This document shows, in pieces, positions 1 through 12,775 of a stretch of 64,000 nucleotides of DNA. The first letter of the stretch is position 1. Every line of letters starts with the position of its first letter. Source of the stretch: Macrophomina tecta (lineage: Eukaryota > Ascomycota > Dothideomycetes > Botryosphaeriales > Botryosphaeriaceae); the NCBI GenBank assembly GCA_024180945.1, contig JAKSGN010000002.1, forward strand, positions 124,001 to 188,000. The letters are read 5' to 3'. The position numbers and the translations under genes were made by a program. Below the pieces are notes generated by a model that was given only the letters and a program-made list of their open reading frames with translations, was not told where the DNA came from and searched no databases.

Positions 1-1415
1 TTATAGTTATAAGCCGATAGCCTATAGATATTTAATACTAAGCGAGTTATTAGTCTAAAAAGAAATCTTTAAAGTAAACTAGCTAAAGATACTCTATATA
101 TAACTATACCTAGACCTTAAATTCGTAGCCCTATAAATAGGTAAATACTATAATAAATAGTACTAAAAGGTACTAAAGCTTAAAAGAAAAAATAAAGTTT
201 ATCTCCTTAGTAAAAATTTTAAATAAAAAAAGAATAACTAACTAATTAAAAAATTAGACTTTAAAAAAATTAGTTTCTTTAAAATTAAGAAATAAATTAG
301 GAAGGTTAATTTTCGCCTTAAATTACTAGATACTATACGAATATATCTATTATTTTGTATCACTCTACTCGAACTAGTACCTTAAGATGCTACGCTACTA
401 TACTAAATAGAAAAAATTATACTAAAAAATCTAAATGCTAACAAAAATAAAGACTAGAACGTAGAATAAGTCCTAGATAGTAACTATATTAACGATTAGT
501 TTAGATACCTTTTTAAATAAAAAAGAGACTAGAATAATATTTAGAAACTACTAAAACTCTATAATTATTAAGAACTTATTAATAAGTTCTATTGCTAAAA
601 CCTAGATCGACTAATACCGCCGACTCGTTATATATAAAGAATCTAAAATTAAAGTTAGGAAATAAAGACTACCGCGCCTAATTTACTAGCTTAGAATCCT
701 TAAAAGGCGTAAAACCTAAACTAACGCTAAAAGACCTAATAAACTAGAATAACTCTATAATAATATTAACTAAGATATTACTATATAAACGCTTTAATAA
801 TCGCTTCTTCTTAGTACTTCTAGGGTTAATAGAATTCCTAGTCTCTTAAACTAACTTAAGATAGTCTAACGTCTCTAGTTTTTTTATAATTATAGCTTTC
901 TTCGAGAGTATTAAATAAGTATAACGCTCTAAGAGATTCTTCTATCTCTCTAAATAAGATAAACGGGCTATTATAGTCTATATAGCCTTATAAGCCTTCT
1001 CCTAGTCCGCACGCACTTTAGCGCGCGTATAATTAAGACAGTTAACTAGAGTTAAATATTAGTAATAGTAAAAGATAATAAAAATAAAATATATAATTCG
1101 TAGTATTAAGACCCCTACTATCGTAAGTAGTTTAACTACGATAAGTATACTCTCTATAATAAAAAGAACTCTTAATATCTATCTAATATTCTACAGGCTC
1201 GCCCTTAGAAGCTAAAAGTAAATAAGAAGAATAAGAAATAGATATCTTATAATTCTCGCGATTAATACGCTTATCTAAAAGAATCTATTTAGTATACTTA
1301 CGTTTTAAAGATATTATAAAAATTTACTAGAGAAAAGAAAGAAAAAATAAAAAAAACCTAAGATATAAATAAGTAAATAAATCTTCGGCCCGAAGATTCT
1401 TAAAGGGGAAAATAG
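1..1415 (+). mobile_element. Ty3/gypsy chromovirus A, 3' part (integrase end, chromodomain, 3' region)
   Basis: This is the downstream part of a chromovirus whose 5' part lies outside the window. It aligns with 7381-8841 of element B and with 53520-54809 of element C, mostly differing by C/T and G/A. Positions 1-330 correspond to the integrase C-terminal region. Positions about 440-625 read, through stop codons, as a chromodomain: a YLFK-(W) strand, then LKLYNYQELINKFY and NLDRL. A chromodomain after integrase targets insertion of such elements to modified chromatin. A purine-rich polypurine tract (AAAGGGGAAAATAG, 1402-1415) directly precedes the LTR at 1416. Every frame is broken by TAA/TAG, so it is dead. 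Confidence 0.88.
810..1300 (-). pseudogene. Antisense reading frame of chromovirus A, between chromodomain and 3' LTR
   Basis: On the minus strand a frame can be followed from about 1300 down to 810, broken by RIP-type stops. It contains SSYLLLASKGEPVEY, YREYTYRS and, further on, LSYLER-(Q)-KNLLERYTYLILSKK. The same layout and partly the same residues occur in B (8225-8762, minus) and C (54320-54800, minus). Conservation between two diverged subfamilies argues that it once encoded a protein, since random antisense frames would not keep matching residues. Function is unknown. Extra reading frames near the 3' end are known in some fungal and plant gypsy elements, but I cannot match this one to a family. 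Confidence 0.55.
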
Positions 1416-2158
1416 TATTATAAATCCTAGAGAATAAGGGCTTTATAACCCTATAGATAGAAAGCCTATATAAAAAAAGACACCATAGAAACTAAGAACC
1501 CTTACAGATAGTAAAATTATACGGCCGAAATACCTATATAGAAAACTTAGCCTTAAGAAAAGATAACGTATATAATCCTAAGCTAAGTAGTAATAGAAGC
1601 CCGTACGGAAATAATATCTACGTAATATAGTAACTATCCGAAAGAATAGTAGAACCGAGCTTTTATAGAGAAAAGATATCTATAGAAAAAGAGTATAAAT
1701 CTAAGAAACTAACTTTAGATATAAGAAATAAATAAGAGAATATTAAATATATTATTCGCTTATTAAAGTAGAAGTTAGATTCTAGAAAATAAGTTTTAGC
1801 GCCTAAGTTATGTAGGGCCTACCAGGCCTACTAGATAACGAAGAATTACGACTATTCTCTATAATACTTAGATAACTAAGAATACTAACTATCTACTACT
1901 ATTTATAGATTACTATATATTTTCTATAATATATAGATATACTCCTTAGATAGTACTTTAATCTTTATAGTTAACTTAAGATTCTAATATAGACTTATTA
2001 GAGATAATAAGCCTAACGCGTACCGCGTACTAGCCTATTATATAATTACTATCTATTATTCTAATTCTTTATTCTTCTTTTATTCTTTAAGGTAAATCTT
2101 ACTACTATCTAACCCTACTAGATAACTTTAAAGCCTAGTAGAAAAGACCGCCATTATA
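1416..2158 (+). repeat. 743-bp LTR shared by elements A and B
   Basis: It starts TATTATAAATCC and ends CCATTATA; the original TG...CA ends have become TA...TA. The same 743-bp length is found for both LTRs of element C (47438-48180, 62129-62871). It is preceded by A's polypurine tract and followed by the same internal start (CTTTAACTACTATTC) as after C's 5' LTR. It therefore acts at once as A's 3' LTR and B's 5' LTR, the mark of a tandem array made by LTR-LTR recombination. Confidence 0.88.
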
Positions 2159-2459
2159 CTTTAACTACTATTCTTATAAGAGAAGATAGTTTCGAGAAGA
2201 GAAACGCTTAATAATAAAATAGTATTATCTAATACTTAATACTAACTAAGTAATATAATAAATAACGTAGATATAAATAATAATAATTCTCTATAGCTAA
2301 CTATAGCCGACCTCTTTTAGGTTATCTAAGATATATAAGGCTAGATCGGCGAACTTCACGAATAACTCTAGAAGTAAACTAATAAGAATACCTAGCTCTA
2401 TTAATAAATAGGCGAACTTCGTAACTAAGCTATTTTAGTAGCTTATACTCTAGCGCTAG

Positions 2460-3340
2460 TATACGCTTTAATATCTATAGCGACTTAACCCTCTAATAAA
2501 AGTATAAAAACGGCTAAACTAGATCTATTCTACGGTAACTAAAAGAAGCTTTAAATCTTTTTTTTATAACTTAATCTATACTTTTTCTTTAACTCTAGAG
2601 ACTTCTCTATAGATAATAAAAAGATAATATTCGCTACTATCTACCTCCGCGATACTATAGTATAGTAGTTTAAGCCCTACCTTAGAGACCGAATAAAGAA
2701 AGAACTAGAGATACGTAAAAAAAATACTAAAAAGATCTTTAGTAGCTATAAGTACTTTATAACTTAGATTAAGTAGAGCTTTAGAGATCTTAATAAAGCT
2801 AATAAGGCCTAATAAGCCGTTATAAACATCTACTAAAAGACCTTAATAGTAGACTATACTATAAAGTTCTAAAAGACCGCTGCGTATCTAGATAATTAGT
2901 CTAACCGCGCTCTTATAGACTACTACTACCGAGGACTTAAGGAGAGGGTTAAAGACTAACTTATAATATAAAATAATTCTAAGATTCTAGACGAGCTTAT
3001 TAAGCTAGCTATTAAATACAATAACTATCTCTTTAAGCGCTAAGTAGAAAAATATAAAAAGAACTATAAAGCTAATACTTCGCGCCCCTCGCGACTACGC
3101 TATATATAAGAAGAAGGTAACGCTATAGAATTAAACGCCGCTTAACGAAATAATAAGAATAACTAGCATAAATAGCGACCCTAACGCCTATAGACGGAGT
3201 AAGAAGTAGAACGCTTTAATAAAAGACTCTATATCTACTATAAAAATAAGTAGAACTCCTAGTACCGCTATCTATAACGAAATAAAACCGGTAAGACTAC
3301 CGCCGTCGCTATTTAAGAAGAAGAAGAATCCCACTCTATA
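2460..3340 (+). pseudogene. gag (capsid-nucleocapsid) remnant of element B
   Basis: Read through stops, the plus strand at 2640-2970 gives a typical gypsy Gag core: a YLRDT block, KPYLRDRIKKEL, FSSYKYFIT, FRDLNKANQAVINIYQK and YYYRGLKERVKDQLI. Gag forms the virus-like particle in which reverse transcription takes place in the cytoplasm. At 3225-3290 there is a degraded CCHC zinc knuckle in which TGT/TGC cysteine codons now read TAT/TAC. The C copy at 48480-49250 is close in the core but diverges after about 3080. Many TAA/TAG codons make it non-functional. Confidence 0.82.
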
Positions 3341-4199
3341 TTTATTCTAAGTAAAGAAGTTAACTATATAGCTATAAGCTAGACTATCTACTACGATAAT
3401 AACTATATAATCTATTAAAGCGATAAATAAGCTACTACTTAGTACCCCTCTAAGCTATAATAGCTAAACCTAGCTACATGTAATAAAGAAGTACTAGAAA
3501 TTAATAACCTAATTAATAACTTTTCCTACGATAATAAGCTAGTTAATAGCAATATAGGTAAACTCTATAATAATATACCCGAATCTAGTAAAGTAGGGAA
3601 TATAAAGTAGTAGTAAGATTAAGCTATACTTAACTAAATTATAAAATATCTAAGTAGATATAAAGAAATAAGATATATTAAATCTAGCCTCGTTCTAATA
3701 ATTAACTAGATTTCTAGATTAAGAATAGATCTACTATCTTAGTAATACTAGGTAAAGAATGAAAAGCTTAGCTCTTAATTCTATAAAGATGGTATATAGT
3801 ATTTCTAAAAGAAATTATTCTTCGCCTTAGCTAATAAAGTAGTAACCTAGCTTAAAAGTAAAACCCGGGGAGTATAGTAATAACGAGACCTTATATACTT
3901 ATAAAATATAGCGCTTATTCTTGGTATATATAAAATAGTAACTAGGGTATAGAATACCCTATAATAGATTCTAAAAAAGAAATACGCTATACCTATCTTT
4001 AAATACTAGGTCTATAACGACTAGATTAGCTAGCGGCGCCGTATTAGGCGCGGATACTAAATATAATAGAAAAAATTACTAATTCTAGCAAAGGACTAGG
4101 ACTTCTACTTTTATAAGAAGATAGTAAGCCGTTACTTATTAAAAAACTAAATAGTCTTTCTAGCTAGAAATTCTAGAAAAGACCGTTAGATAGATTTCT

Positions 4200-7100
4200 T
4201 AACTAGATTTTACATATATTAAATAATATATATACCTTAGAAAAAATTCTTAGAATACTAGTAACTATCTATAGGCGAACCGCGATAGCTATACTTAATA
4301 GTAAAGTAGAAGGTAACTTTATTAGCTATATTTTTATTATCTAGAATAATATTTAACTTATAAGAAAAGACTACCCCTACTTACTAAAAATAATAGACGG
4401 GTCGGCCGTCTTATATAATAAAGAATAGATTCGGGTTAAAATAAAACCCGTAAAGCTTACTATTAGAAAATATATAAAGAAGATTATACTCGACGTAACC
4501 TCTATACTAGAATATAATATTATTCTAGAAATTCTATAGTTTAAAACTTATAAACTATATATCTAATAAAAGAAAAGAATAGTTACTTTTCTAAATAAGA
4601 AATATACTAGATACCTAGCTACTACTAGAAGAATACTAATAGTTAAAAAAGACCCTATAGATATCTAAAAAATCTTAATAAGCGCACTAAATAATATAAG
4701 AAACTAAGAAGAGAAGGTATATACTATCTTCGTTAAAATAAGTCTAAAATACGAGTAGAAAATTCTAACTTATATAATAAGAGATCTTTGCTAGGAGAAT
4801 AATAACGTTCTAAAGCTAGTTAAAGAAGACTACCCCTAGAAGATCTATAAAAAATATAATCTATCCGCTTATAGATAAATAAATATCATTAAATAAGATA
4901 TTTTAGTAGTCGAGAGTAACATAGAGCTTAGCGGAATTATAAGACTTACTATAGATAAATTAATACTAATATTAAAGCTAAAAACTATTCTATAAGAATT
5001 CTAGAACTTCTAATAACTATTTTAGAAAAAAAATAAAGAATAATTACTAAAATATAAACTATAGAACTATAAAATACTTCTAATATCTAAAACGTAACCC
5101 GCGTTTAAATCTATATACTCGCTTTTAGAGAAAAAGGCAGAGGCCTTAAGAAAATATATTAAAAAAAACCTAAAATAAGAATATATACGCCCATTATTAT
5201 TACTAGCTAGTTATTCTATTCTATTTATCTTTAAGAAAAATGGTAAACTATGCCTCTATATTAATTATAAATAACTAAACGATATTACTATTAAAAACTA
5301 GTATCTATTACCTCGTATTAATAAGCTATAAGATAAACTCTATAATACTAAGTATTTTACTAAGCTAGACCTTAGAGAAAGCTACTACCTAGTCTATATT
5401 AAGAAAGATAAAGAGTAGAAAATAGTATTTTAAATAAAATTTAGATATTATAAGTATACGATAATATTCTTTAGACTAACTAACGTACCAACTACCTTCT
5501 AAAGTTTAGTTAACGATATACTATGTTTGTACTTAGATATATTCGCTTTAGCTTACTTAGATAATATTCTAATATACTCGAAAACGCTCGAAGAATATAC
5601 TAAGTATATTAAAAAAGTTCTATAAGCGCTAGATAAATAAAACCTCTAAGTAGCCCTAGAAAAGAGCGAATAGTATACGTAAAAAATAAAATACCTTAGG
5701 TTTATTATTACCCCTAGATATATTAGTATAGACGATAAAAAACTAAACGCTATAAGAGATAGCCTACGCTAATAACCATTAAAGAAGTATAATCCTTTCT
5801 TAGATTTATTAACTTTTATTAGAAGTTTATTCTAAACTACGTAAAAGTATTTATACCTCTTATAGACCTAACTAAGAAGGAATATAAATTTATATAAAAA
5901 AAAAGATAATAAATAGCCTTTAACTTACTAAAGTATATATTTATAGAAGCCCTAGTCTTAAATATCTATAACCTAAACCTATCTATTACGGTCGAAACTA
6001 ACGCTTTTAATTACGCTATAGAAGTAGTCCTTAGCTAGCTAGACGAGTAGAGTAGACTATACCCTATCGCCTTCTATTTAAGAAAAATAATAGGCCCTAA
6101 AAAGAACTATAATATCTATAATAAGAAGCTTCTAGCTATTATTATAGTCTTTAAAGAATAGAAATACTATCTTAAAAGAGCTAAATACTAAATTATAGTA
6201 TACTATAACTATAAGAACCTATCGCACTTTACTACTACTAAGAAACTAAACTAACAATAAGTTAGATAGATAGAAAAACTAGTATTATATAATATAAAGA
6301 TTATCTATAGAAAGAAATCTAAGAATACTTACGTAAATACACTAAGTAGACGAGCTAACTATATTAAAAAAAAGCTAGGTCTATAATCTATAGTACTTAA
6401 TATATAGAAAGACGGGTTCTTTATACCTACTAGCCGTAATCGCTAGATTACTACTATTTATAATATTAAATAAATATAGCTTAAGAAAGAACTAAACGAC
6501 TTACTTATTCTAATTAAACTACTCACCCTAGCGATACGCCTCGAAGGTAATAAATAGAAGCGTAAAATCTAAGAGGCCTACGTAGATAATATAATAGCTT
6601 AAAAAATTAAAGAACTTAAAAATAACTCCTAAGTAACTAAAAACGTAAATAGTATAATTCTATTTCTAGAATTAGTCTACGTTTCAGTTAAACTACGGGA
6701 AGAACTCGTAAAAGATATATATAAAGTCCTAGTATATAGTTATTAAAAAATAGATAAGATAATAAAACGAATTATAAGAAGCTACTATTTTTTAAAGCTT
6801 AAAAAAACTATTTAACGGGTAATCTTATAATATAACCTCTATATTAGAAGTAAGACCGCGAGATATATACTCTATAAATCGCTTTAGCTACTACTAGTAC
6901 TAAAGCGTTTTTAGTAATTTATCTCGCTAGTCTTTATTATAGACCTACCTAAGTTAAGAAAACTGCTTACTAAGGTTAAATATAACTTAATTCTAATTAT
7001 CATTAATAGAATAATAAAGTATGTATACTACCTACTATACCTTAAATTAGTAAATATAGAAGAACTCGCCTATGCGTTTCTAAAAATAATTTTTAATAAT

Positions 7101-8020
7101 TATAGATTACTAGAAGAGCTTATATTAGATAAAAATTAACTATTTATATTCTAGTTCTAGTAAAGCCTTACTTAATAGCTTAGGGCTAAGTATAAGCTCT
7201 TAACTATAGTATACTCTTAAATAGATAAATAAATAGAATAGATAAACTAGACGCTAGAATAATATCTACGCTACTATCTTAACTACGTATAAGATAATTA
7301 GGTAGAGCTACTACTACTCGTATAATTCGTATATAATAGCTCTAAGGCGTCTACTATATAAGAATTTCTATTCTACGCTAATTACGGTTATAAGCTAATA
7401 GCCTATAGATATCTAATACTAAGCGAGTTATTAGCCTAAAAAGAAATTCTTAAAGTAGACTAGCTAAAGATACTCTATATATAACTATATCTAGATCTTA
7501 AATTCGTAGCCCTATAAATAGATAAATACTATAATAAATAGTACTAAGAGGTACTAAAGCTTAAAAAAAAAAATAAAATTTACCTTCTTAGTAAAAATTT
7601 TAAACGAAAAAAGAACGACTAACTAAGTAAAAAATTAGACTTTAAAAAAGTTAGTCCCTTTAAAATTAAAGAATAAATTAGAAAGGTTAATTTCTACCTT
7701 AAATTACTAGATACTATACGAATATACCTAGTATTTTACGTCGCTTTACTTAAACCGGCACCTTAAGACACTACGCTATTATGCTAAATAAAAGAAATTA
7801 TACCGGAAAATCTAAATACTGACGAAAATAAAGACTAGAACGTAAAATAAGTCCTAGATAGTAGCTATATTAACGGTTAGTTTAGATACCTTCTTAAATA
7901 GAAAAAAGACTAGAATAATATCTAGAAACTACTAAAACTCTATAACTATTAAGAGCTTATTAATAAGTTCTATTGCTAAAACCTAGATCGACTAATATCG
8001 CTAACTCGTCGTATACGAAG
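4200..8020 (+). pseudogene. pol remnant of element B (protease, RT, RNase H, integrase, chromodomain)
   Basis: Aspartic protease lies near 4270-4560 (LNSKVEGNFIS for the D-S/T-G loop, then LDVTSILEYNIILEIL). RT is clear at 5150-5800: FIFKKNGKLCLYINY, YFTKLDLRESYYLVYIKK, FFRLTNVPTTF and [12 protein letters not shown], where the catalytic YLDD now reads YLDN (5551-5566, GAT to AAT). RNase H lies around 5930-6260 (KNYNIYNKKLLAIIIVFK). Integrase covers about 6740-7400, with candidates for the D, D and E residues near 6942, 7126 and 7230. The chromodomain is at 7840-8010. Together these would copy RNA to cDNA and insert it. About one codon in ten is a stop. Confidence 0.88.
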
Positions 8021-8224
8021 AATCTAAAATTAAAATTAAAAAATAAAGATAACCGCGCCTAATTAACTAGACCGGGACCCTCGGAAGGTATAGAACCTAA
8101 ACTAATACTAAAAGATCTAATAGACTAAAACGACCCTATAATATTATTAGCTAAGATATTACTATATAAATACTTTAGCGATCGTTTCTTCTTAGTATTT
8201 TTAGGGTTAACCGGACTTCTAGCC

Positions 8225-8762
8225 TCGCGGGTAGCCTCTAGACGATTTAATTTCTTAAGATCTTTAATAGACTATACCTTCTTATTTAATATTAAGCTAC
8301 TATAACGCTATAATAGAACCTTCTACTTATAGAAACGCTCTAAGTGAGACGAGGTAGTACGTAGCTTAGATATTAGCTTAGAGATAGTATTTAAAGCCTC
8401 TATCTTATTAGCGGTAACCTTTATAATAGCACGCTCGAGACGAATAACTAGGAAAAAAGAGTTAAAACTAGTTAAAAAAAAATAGAAGAAACTTATAATT
8501 ACCCTCCTTCGCGCTACTAGTATTATAGTAAGTATTACTACGATAAGTATACTCCCTATAGCGTAAATACTCTAGAATAATATAATATACTATAGACTTA
8601 TTCTTCTCCTCTAATAAAAGATATCGAGCATAAGAAATCGGTATATTAAGGTCTAGAAGCATATATAAAGAATTAATCTTTATACTAAAAAACTTACGCT
8701 TAATCTACTACTCGTCGCGCTTATATTTAGGAGGTATTATAGAAAAGACTTATAAGAAAAAA
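8225..8762 (-). pseudogene. Antisense reading frame of element B (second subfamily)
   Basis: The minus strand from about 8762 to 8225 holds a largely open frame, including 64 uninterrupted codons at 8468-8662 (MLLDLNIPISYARYLLL at the start, YREYTYRSNTYYNTSS later). Beyond a few stops it continues with RLERAIIKVTANKIEALNTI, HLERFYK, YSSLILNKKVQSIKDLKKLN and RLEATREARSPVNPK. It shares YLLL, YREYTYRS-x-T-x-Y, LER and the LILxKK block with the frames in A and C but is clearly diverged. B's plus strand matches A and C up to about 8220 and then switches, so this block belongs to another subfamily. Function unknown. Confidence 0.55.
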
Positions 8763-8841
8763 AAATAAAATAATAAGAAAAGCCTAAGATATAGATAAAT
8801 AAATAAATCTTCGGGCCGAAGATTCTTAAGAGGGGGAATAG

Positions 8842-9630
8842 TATTATAAATCCTAGAATATAAGGGCTTTATAACCCTATAGGCGGAAAGCCTGCACGGA
8901 AAAAGATACCGTAGAAGCTAGAAATCTATAAAAATAGTAGAGCCGTACTACTAGTATGCCCGTATAAAAAAACTAGCCTTAAGAAAAAATGGCGCGTATA
9001 GGCCTAAATAAAGTAGTAATAGAAGCCCGCATAAAAGCGATACTTATATAGTATAGTAAGACTACGGAAATACTAACTAGATTAAACTTCCGTAGAGAAA
9101 GAATATCTATAAGAAAGAGATTATAAATTCTAAAAGCTAACTTTAGACTAGAGAAACAAACGAAATAAAGTTAGATAACTAGTATAGTCTAAGAAATAAT
9201 AGTCTAGTAGTAGAATATTTTCTTAATTAATATAAGAAGTTAAATTTTAGAAAATAGATATTAGCGCCTAAGTTACGTATAGTCTATCTAATCTACTTAT
9301 AGATTAGAAGCCTTAGTAAAGATCTAACCCTTAGAATAATCTAATACTACGACTAATCTAATAGTCGTCTTAATCTATAGATTAGTATAGCTTTTCTATA
9401 GTATATAGATATAGTTCTTAGATAGTACTTTAACCTTTATAGTTAACTTAAGATTCTAATATAGACTTATTAGAGATAATAAGCCTAACGCGTACTACGT
9501 ACTAGCCTATTATATAATTACTATTTATTATTCTAATTCTTTATTCTTCTTTTATTCTTTAAGATAAACCTTACTGCTATCTAACTCTACTAGGTAACTC
9601 TAAAGCCTAGTAAAAGAGGCCGCTATTATA
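8842..9630 (+). repeat. 789-bp 3' LTR of element B (subfamily b)
   Basis: It starts TATTATAAATCC and ends CGCTATTATA. Its ends resemble the 743-bp LTRs, but about 9270-9410 is unlike them and about 46 bp longer. The closest relative in the window is the solo LTR at 32943-35577, of about 780 bp without its insert. It is followed by CTATA, the likely 3' target-site duplication of the A-B array. Confidence 0.85.
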
Positions 9631-10237
9631 CTATAAAGATTAAAATACTATCTAAGAAGTATATCTTTATACTATAAAAAAACTATAATAATCTAGAAAT
9701 TAGAATAACTATTAGATTAGTCGTAGTATTAAATTAATCTAAGAGTTAGATTAGTACTAAGGCTTTTAATTTCTAAGTAGGCCTAGTAGGTTCTACGTAA
9801 CTTAGACGCTAATATTTATTTTTTAAAATTTAACTTTTTTCTTAATAAGCGAATAATATATCTATCTTTCTCTTATTTATTCTTTATACTTAAAAGTTAG
9901 TTTTTTAGGTTCTATCTTCTACTTTTAGTAAGAATATATACTTTTATACTTATTACTTAGTTTAGCTAAGTGTATTTATATAACTAATTCTTTTTCTACG
10001 AGATTCTACTTTTAATATATTATTACGTCGCCTAGGTATTATTTCTATATAGGCTTCTATTATTATCTAGCCTAGGTTCGTACGCGTTATTCTTTTTTAA
10101 GGCTAGTTTTTTCGTATAGATATCTTAGTCGTGCGGCTCTACTATCTATAAAGATTTTTAGTTTCTATAATATCTTTTTCTATACGGGCTCCTAGCCTAT
10201 AGAATTATAAAGCCCTTATCCCTAGGGGTTCGTAATA
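9631..10237 (-). repeat. Truncated chromovirus LTR, minus strand
   Basis: The reverse complement begins TATTACGAACCCCTAGGG and continues through blocks shared with the 743/789-bp LTRs (AAGGGCTTTAT, AGCCCGTATAG, CTAGCCTTAA) up to TTTAATCTTTATAG. The last 200 bp or so of the LTR are missing exactly where element B's 3' LTR ends. This is best explained by the A-B array having inserted into this LTR; the rest should lie left of the window. Its other end cuts into the integrase of element E. Confidence 0.8.
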
Positions 10238-12775
10238 ATTTTATTAGATAATTAATAATAACTAGAATAGTATTATATTATATTTTAGTTATAGGGTCTA
10301 CTAAAATTAGTAGATTAGTAATAAAATCTATTATAACTAATTTCTAAGATTTAATTAGTATTATAATAAGCTATAGTTATCTATATAGTATATATTATAC
10401 TATCTTATTCTTTACATATTTATTATATTTCTAGATAACTTTTTCTACTATTTTCTTTATATAGAAAAAATAGAAGTATCTTATAAGTTATTTTAAGATT
10501 TTTATTATTTCTAGATATTTATAAACTATAAATTTATAGTATTTCTTAGTTAGTTATTTATGTAGAGATATTAGTATGTAGATTTTTCTATAAAATAGTA
10601 TATTATCTCTATAATCTTAGACTAGATTAGGATTATTATATTTAGAAGTATCTATTCGTTATAATAGTTTTTAAAATAGTAGATTATTATTATATTTTCT
10701 TTAGATAATTTATTTCTAAGTAGTAATATTATTTTTTTTTATTTATTACTTCTTCTATAGTTTCTTCTAGTATAGGTGTAGATTTTTTATTATATAGTTT
10801 CTCGTCGTTTTTAGGTTTCTATTTAAATATTAGGGCTTTTAGAAACTTATTATTATTAATAAAGCTTTCTAGTCTTATAATAAATACTAGTATTTATTCT
10901 TTCTATAGCAAATCGAGTTCTTTAATAATTTAGGGGCGATTAGAATCTAATATACTATTATTATTTTATCTAAGTACTACTAGCGATAATTTTGGCTTTT
11001 CTTCTATATAATTAGCTCTATAGCTAAGTATATCTATTTTACTATTTTTATTTTTTTTATAGTAGTAGATCTTAAAGTAGAAGAAAGTAAGTTATTTTAT
11101 CTATTATATTTATCTTTTATTTAATATCTTAGTAGTTATAAAGTATTTTAGATTCTTATAATTTAAATATACTATAATTTTATAGTTAACTTTTTTAAGA
11201 TAATATCATTATTTCTTAAATATTATAATAATTATAAGTAGTTTTTTATTATATATCTCGTAGTTAAGTTCTATAAATAATATTTTATAAAAGTAGTATA
11301 TAATAAAATATAATCTTTTTTTATTATCTAGTTAGCTAAGAGTAGTGCTAATAGTATAATTAAATATATTAGTTTTAAGATAGAGAGGCTTATTTAAAAT
11401 TAAATATAATTAATATAGAGGCTTCTATAAAGACTTTTTTAAATTAATTAAATACTTTTTATTATAGTTCTTTTTAGATAAATAAGGTATTTTTTTAAAT
11501 AAGTTAAATTAGTAATTTAGCTATATAAAAGTATTATTTAATAAACTACTAATAAAAGTTAATAAATTCTAAAAGAACTTATACTTCTTTAATATTTCTT
11601 AGTTTAGACTATTTTAGAATATCTTTTATTTTTCTTAGGTCTATAATTACTTTTTATAGTTCGATAATAAAGCCTAGAAATTTAATTTTCTAGATATAGA
11701 AGGTATATTTTTCTAGTTTAACTAAGAGGCTATATTTAAGTAGTTTTTAGAAGATCTTAGATATATATTTCTTATATTCTTCTAGGGTTTTTAAGTAAAT
11801 TAAAATATTATTAAAATAAGCTATATAAAATCTACCTAGATATTTTTATAAAATATAGTTAATGAGGGCTTAAAATATAGTAAAAATATTAGTAAGTCTA
11901 AAGAATATTATTAAATATTTATATAAATTATATTAGATTTAAAATATAGTTTTTTATTTATATTCTTTTTTAATTTAAATAAGATAGTATTTATTTTATA
12001 GATCTAGTTTAGTAAAGAATTATACTTTTAAGAAATAGTTTCTTAGTTTATTAATATAAAATAAAAAGTAGCGGTTCTTAATAGTAATATTATTTAAAAA
12101 TTTATAATCTATATAAAGATATAACTTATCTTCTAGTTTTAGTATAAAGAGAATAGGTAATTCTACTAAGAATTAAAAAAATTAAATATATTTTTTTTAG
12201 TAATAGATTTAGGTATTTTCTTATTACTTATAATTCTTTTTTTAATATTAGATATAATAGCCTAAATTAAGATTTAGTATTTAGTTTTAGATTAATTTTA
12301 TAGTTCTATAGTTAGTATTTTAGTAGTATATTTTTAATCTTTTCTCTAAAAATCTTTTTAAAATAGCAGTATTCCTTAGAAATGTTATTAAGATACTATT
12401 TATATATTTTAGTAGAATTATCTTTTTCTATAGGTATTAGATTTAAGGCGGGTTTTTATATAACTTTCTAGTTAGTTATTAGAATTTATATTAAATAGAT
12501 AATCGCGGGAGTTAGGTTTTAGATTAGATAAGCTATTTATTTAAATTACTTTTATTAGCTAAGTTTAAGGTACTATATAGTAGCTTAAAGATTTTAAATA
12601 AGCCCGTATAAAACCTATATAGAATTTTAAAATTAAGATTAGAATAAAAGTTATTTTTTAGTTATAAATACATCTTTTTCTTAGAAATTATACTAGAGTA
12701 GAAAATTTTTATTATTTATAGTTAGTATTTTTTACTAGGTAATTATCTTCGATATCTATAGAGTAGTAGTTAAAG
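10238..12775 (-). pseudogene. Gypsy element E, pol remnant (integrase, RNase H, RT) on the minus strand
   Basis: Read on the minus strand, RT at about 12260-11480 shows LRTATFYFILINKLRN, FFTKLDL, FFRLTNIFTIF and IAYFNNILIYLKTLEEYKKY, where YLDD has become YFNN, then FLGFIIEL and FINFYQQFI. RNase H at about 11300-11050 shows LNYEIYNKKLLIIIIIFK and YKNLKYFITTK. Integrase starts near 10800 and includes ITNLLILVDPITKIQYNTIL. The integrase is cut at 10238 by the LTR fragment at 9631-10237, so the C-terminal part is lost. No gag is found between RT and the adjoining LTR. All frames carry many stops. Confidence 0.82.

Larger units (their letters stand above)
1416..9630 (+). mobile_element. Ty3/gypsy chromovirus B, full length, RIP-inactivated
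   Basis: An 8.2-kb LTR retrotransposon: 5' LTR 1416-2158, gag about 2460-3340, protease, reverse transcriptase, RNase H, integrase and chromodomain to about 8020, an antisense frame, a polypurine tract (AGAGGGGGAATAG, 8829-8841) and a 3' LTR at 8842-9630. The order PR-RT-RH-IN identifies Ty3/gypsy; the chromodomain identifies the chromovirus lineage. The two LTRs differ in length (743 versus 789 bp) and are unlike in their middle part, so the element is probably a recombinant of two subfamilies. No frame is intact. Confidence 0.9.
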
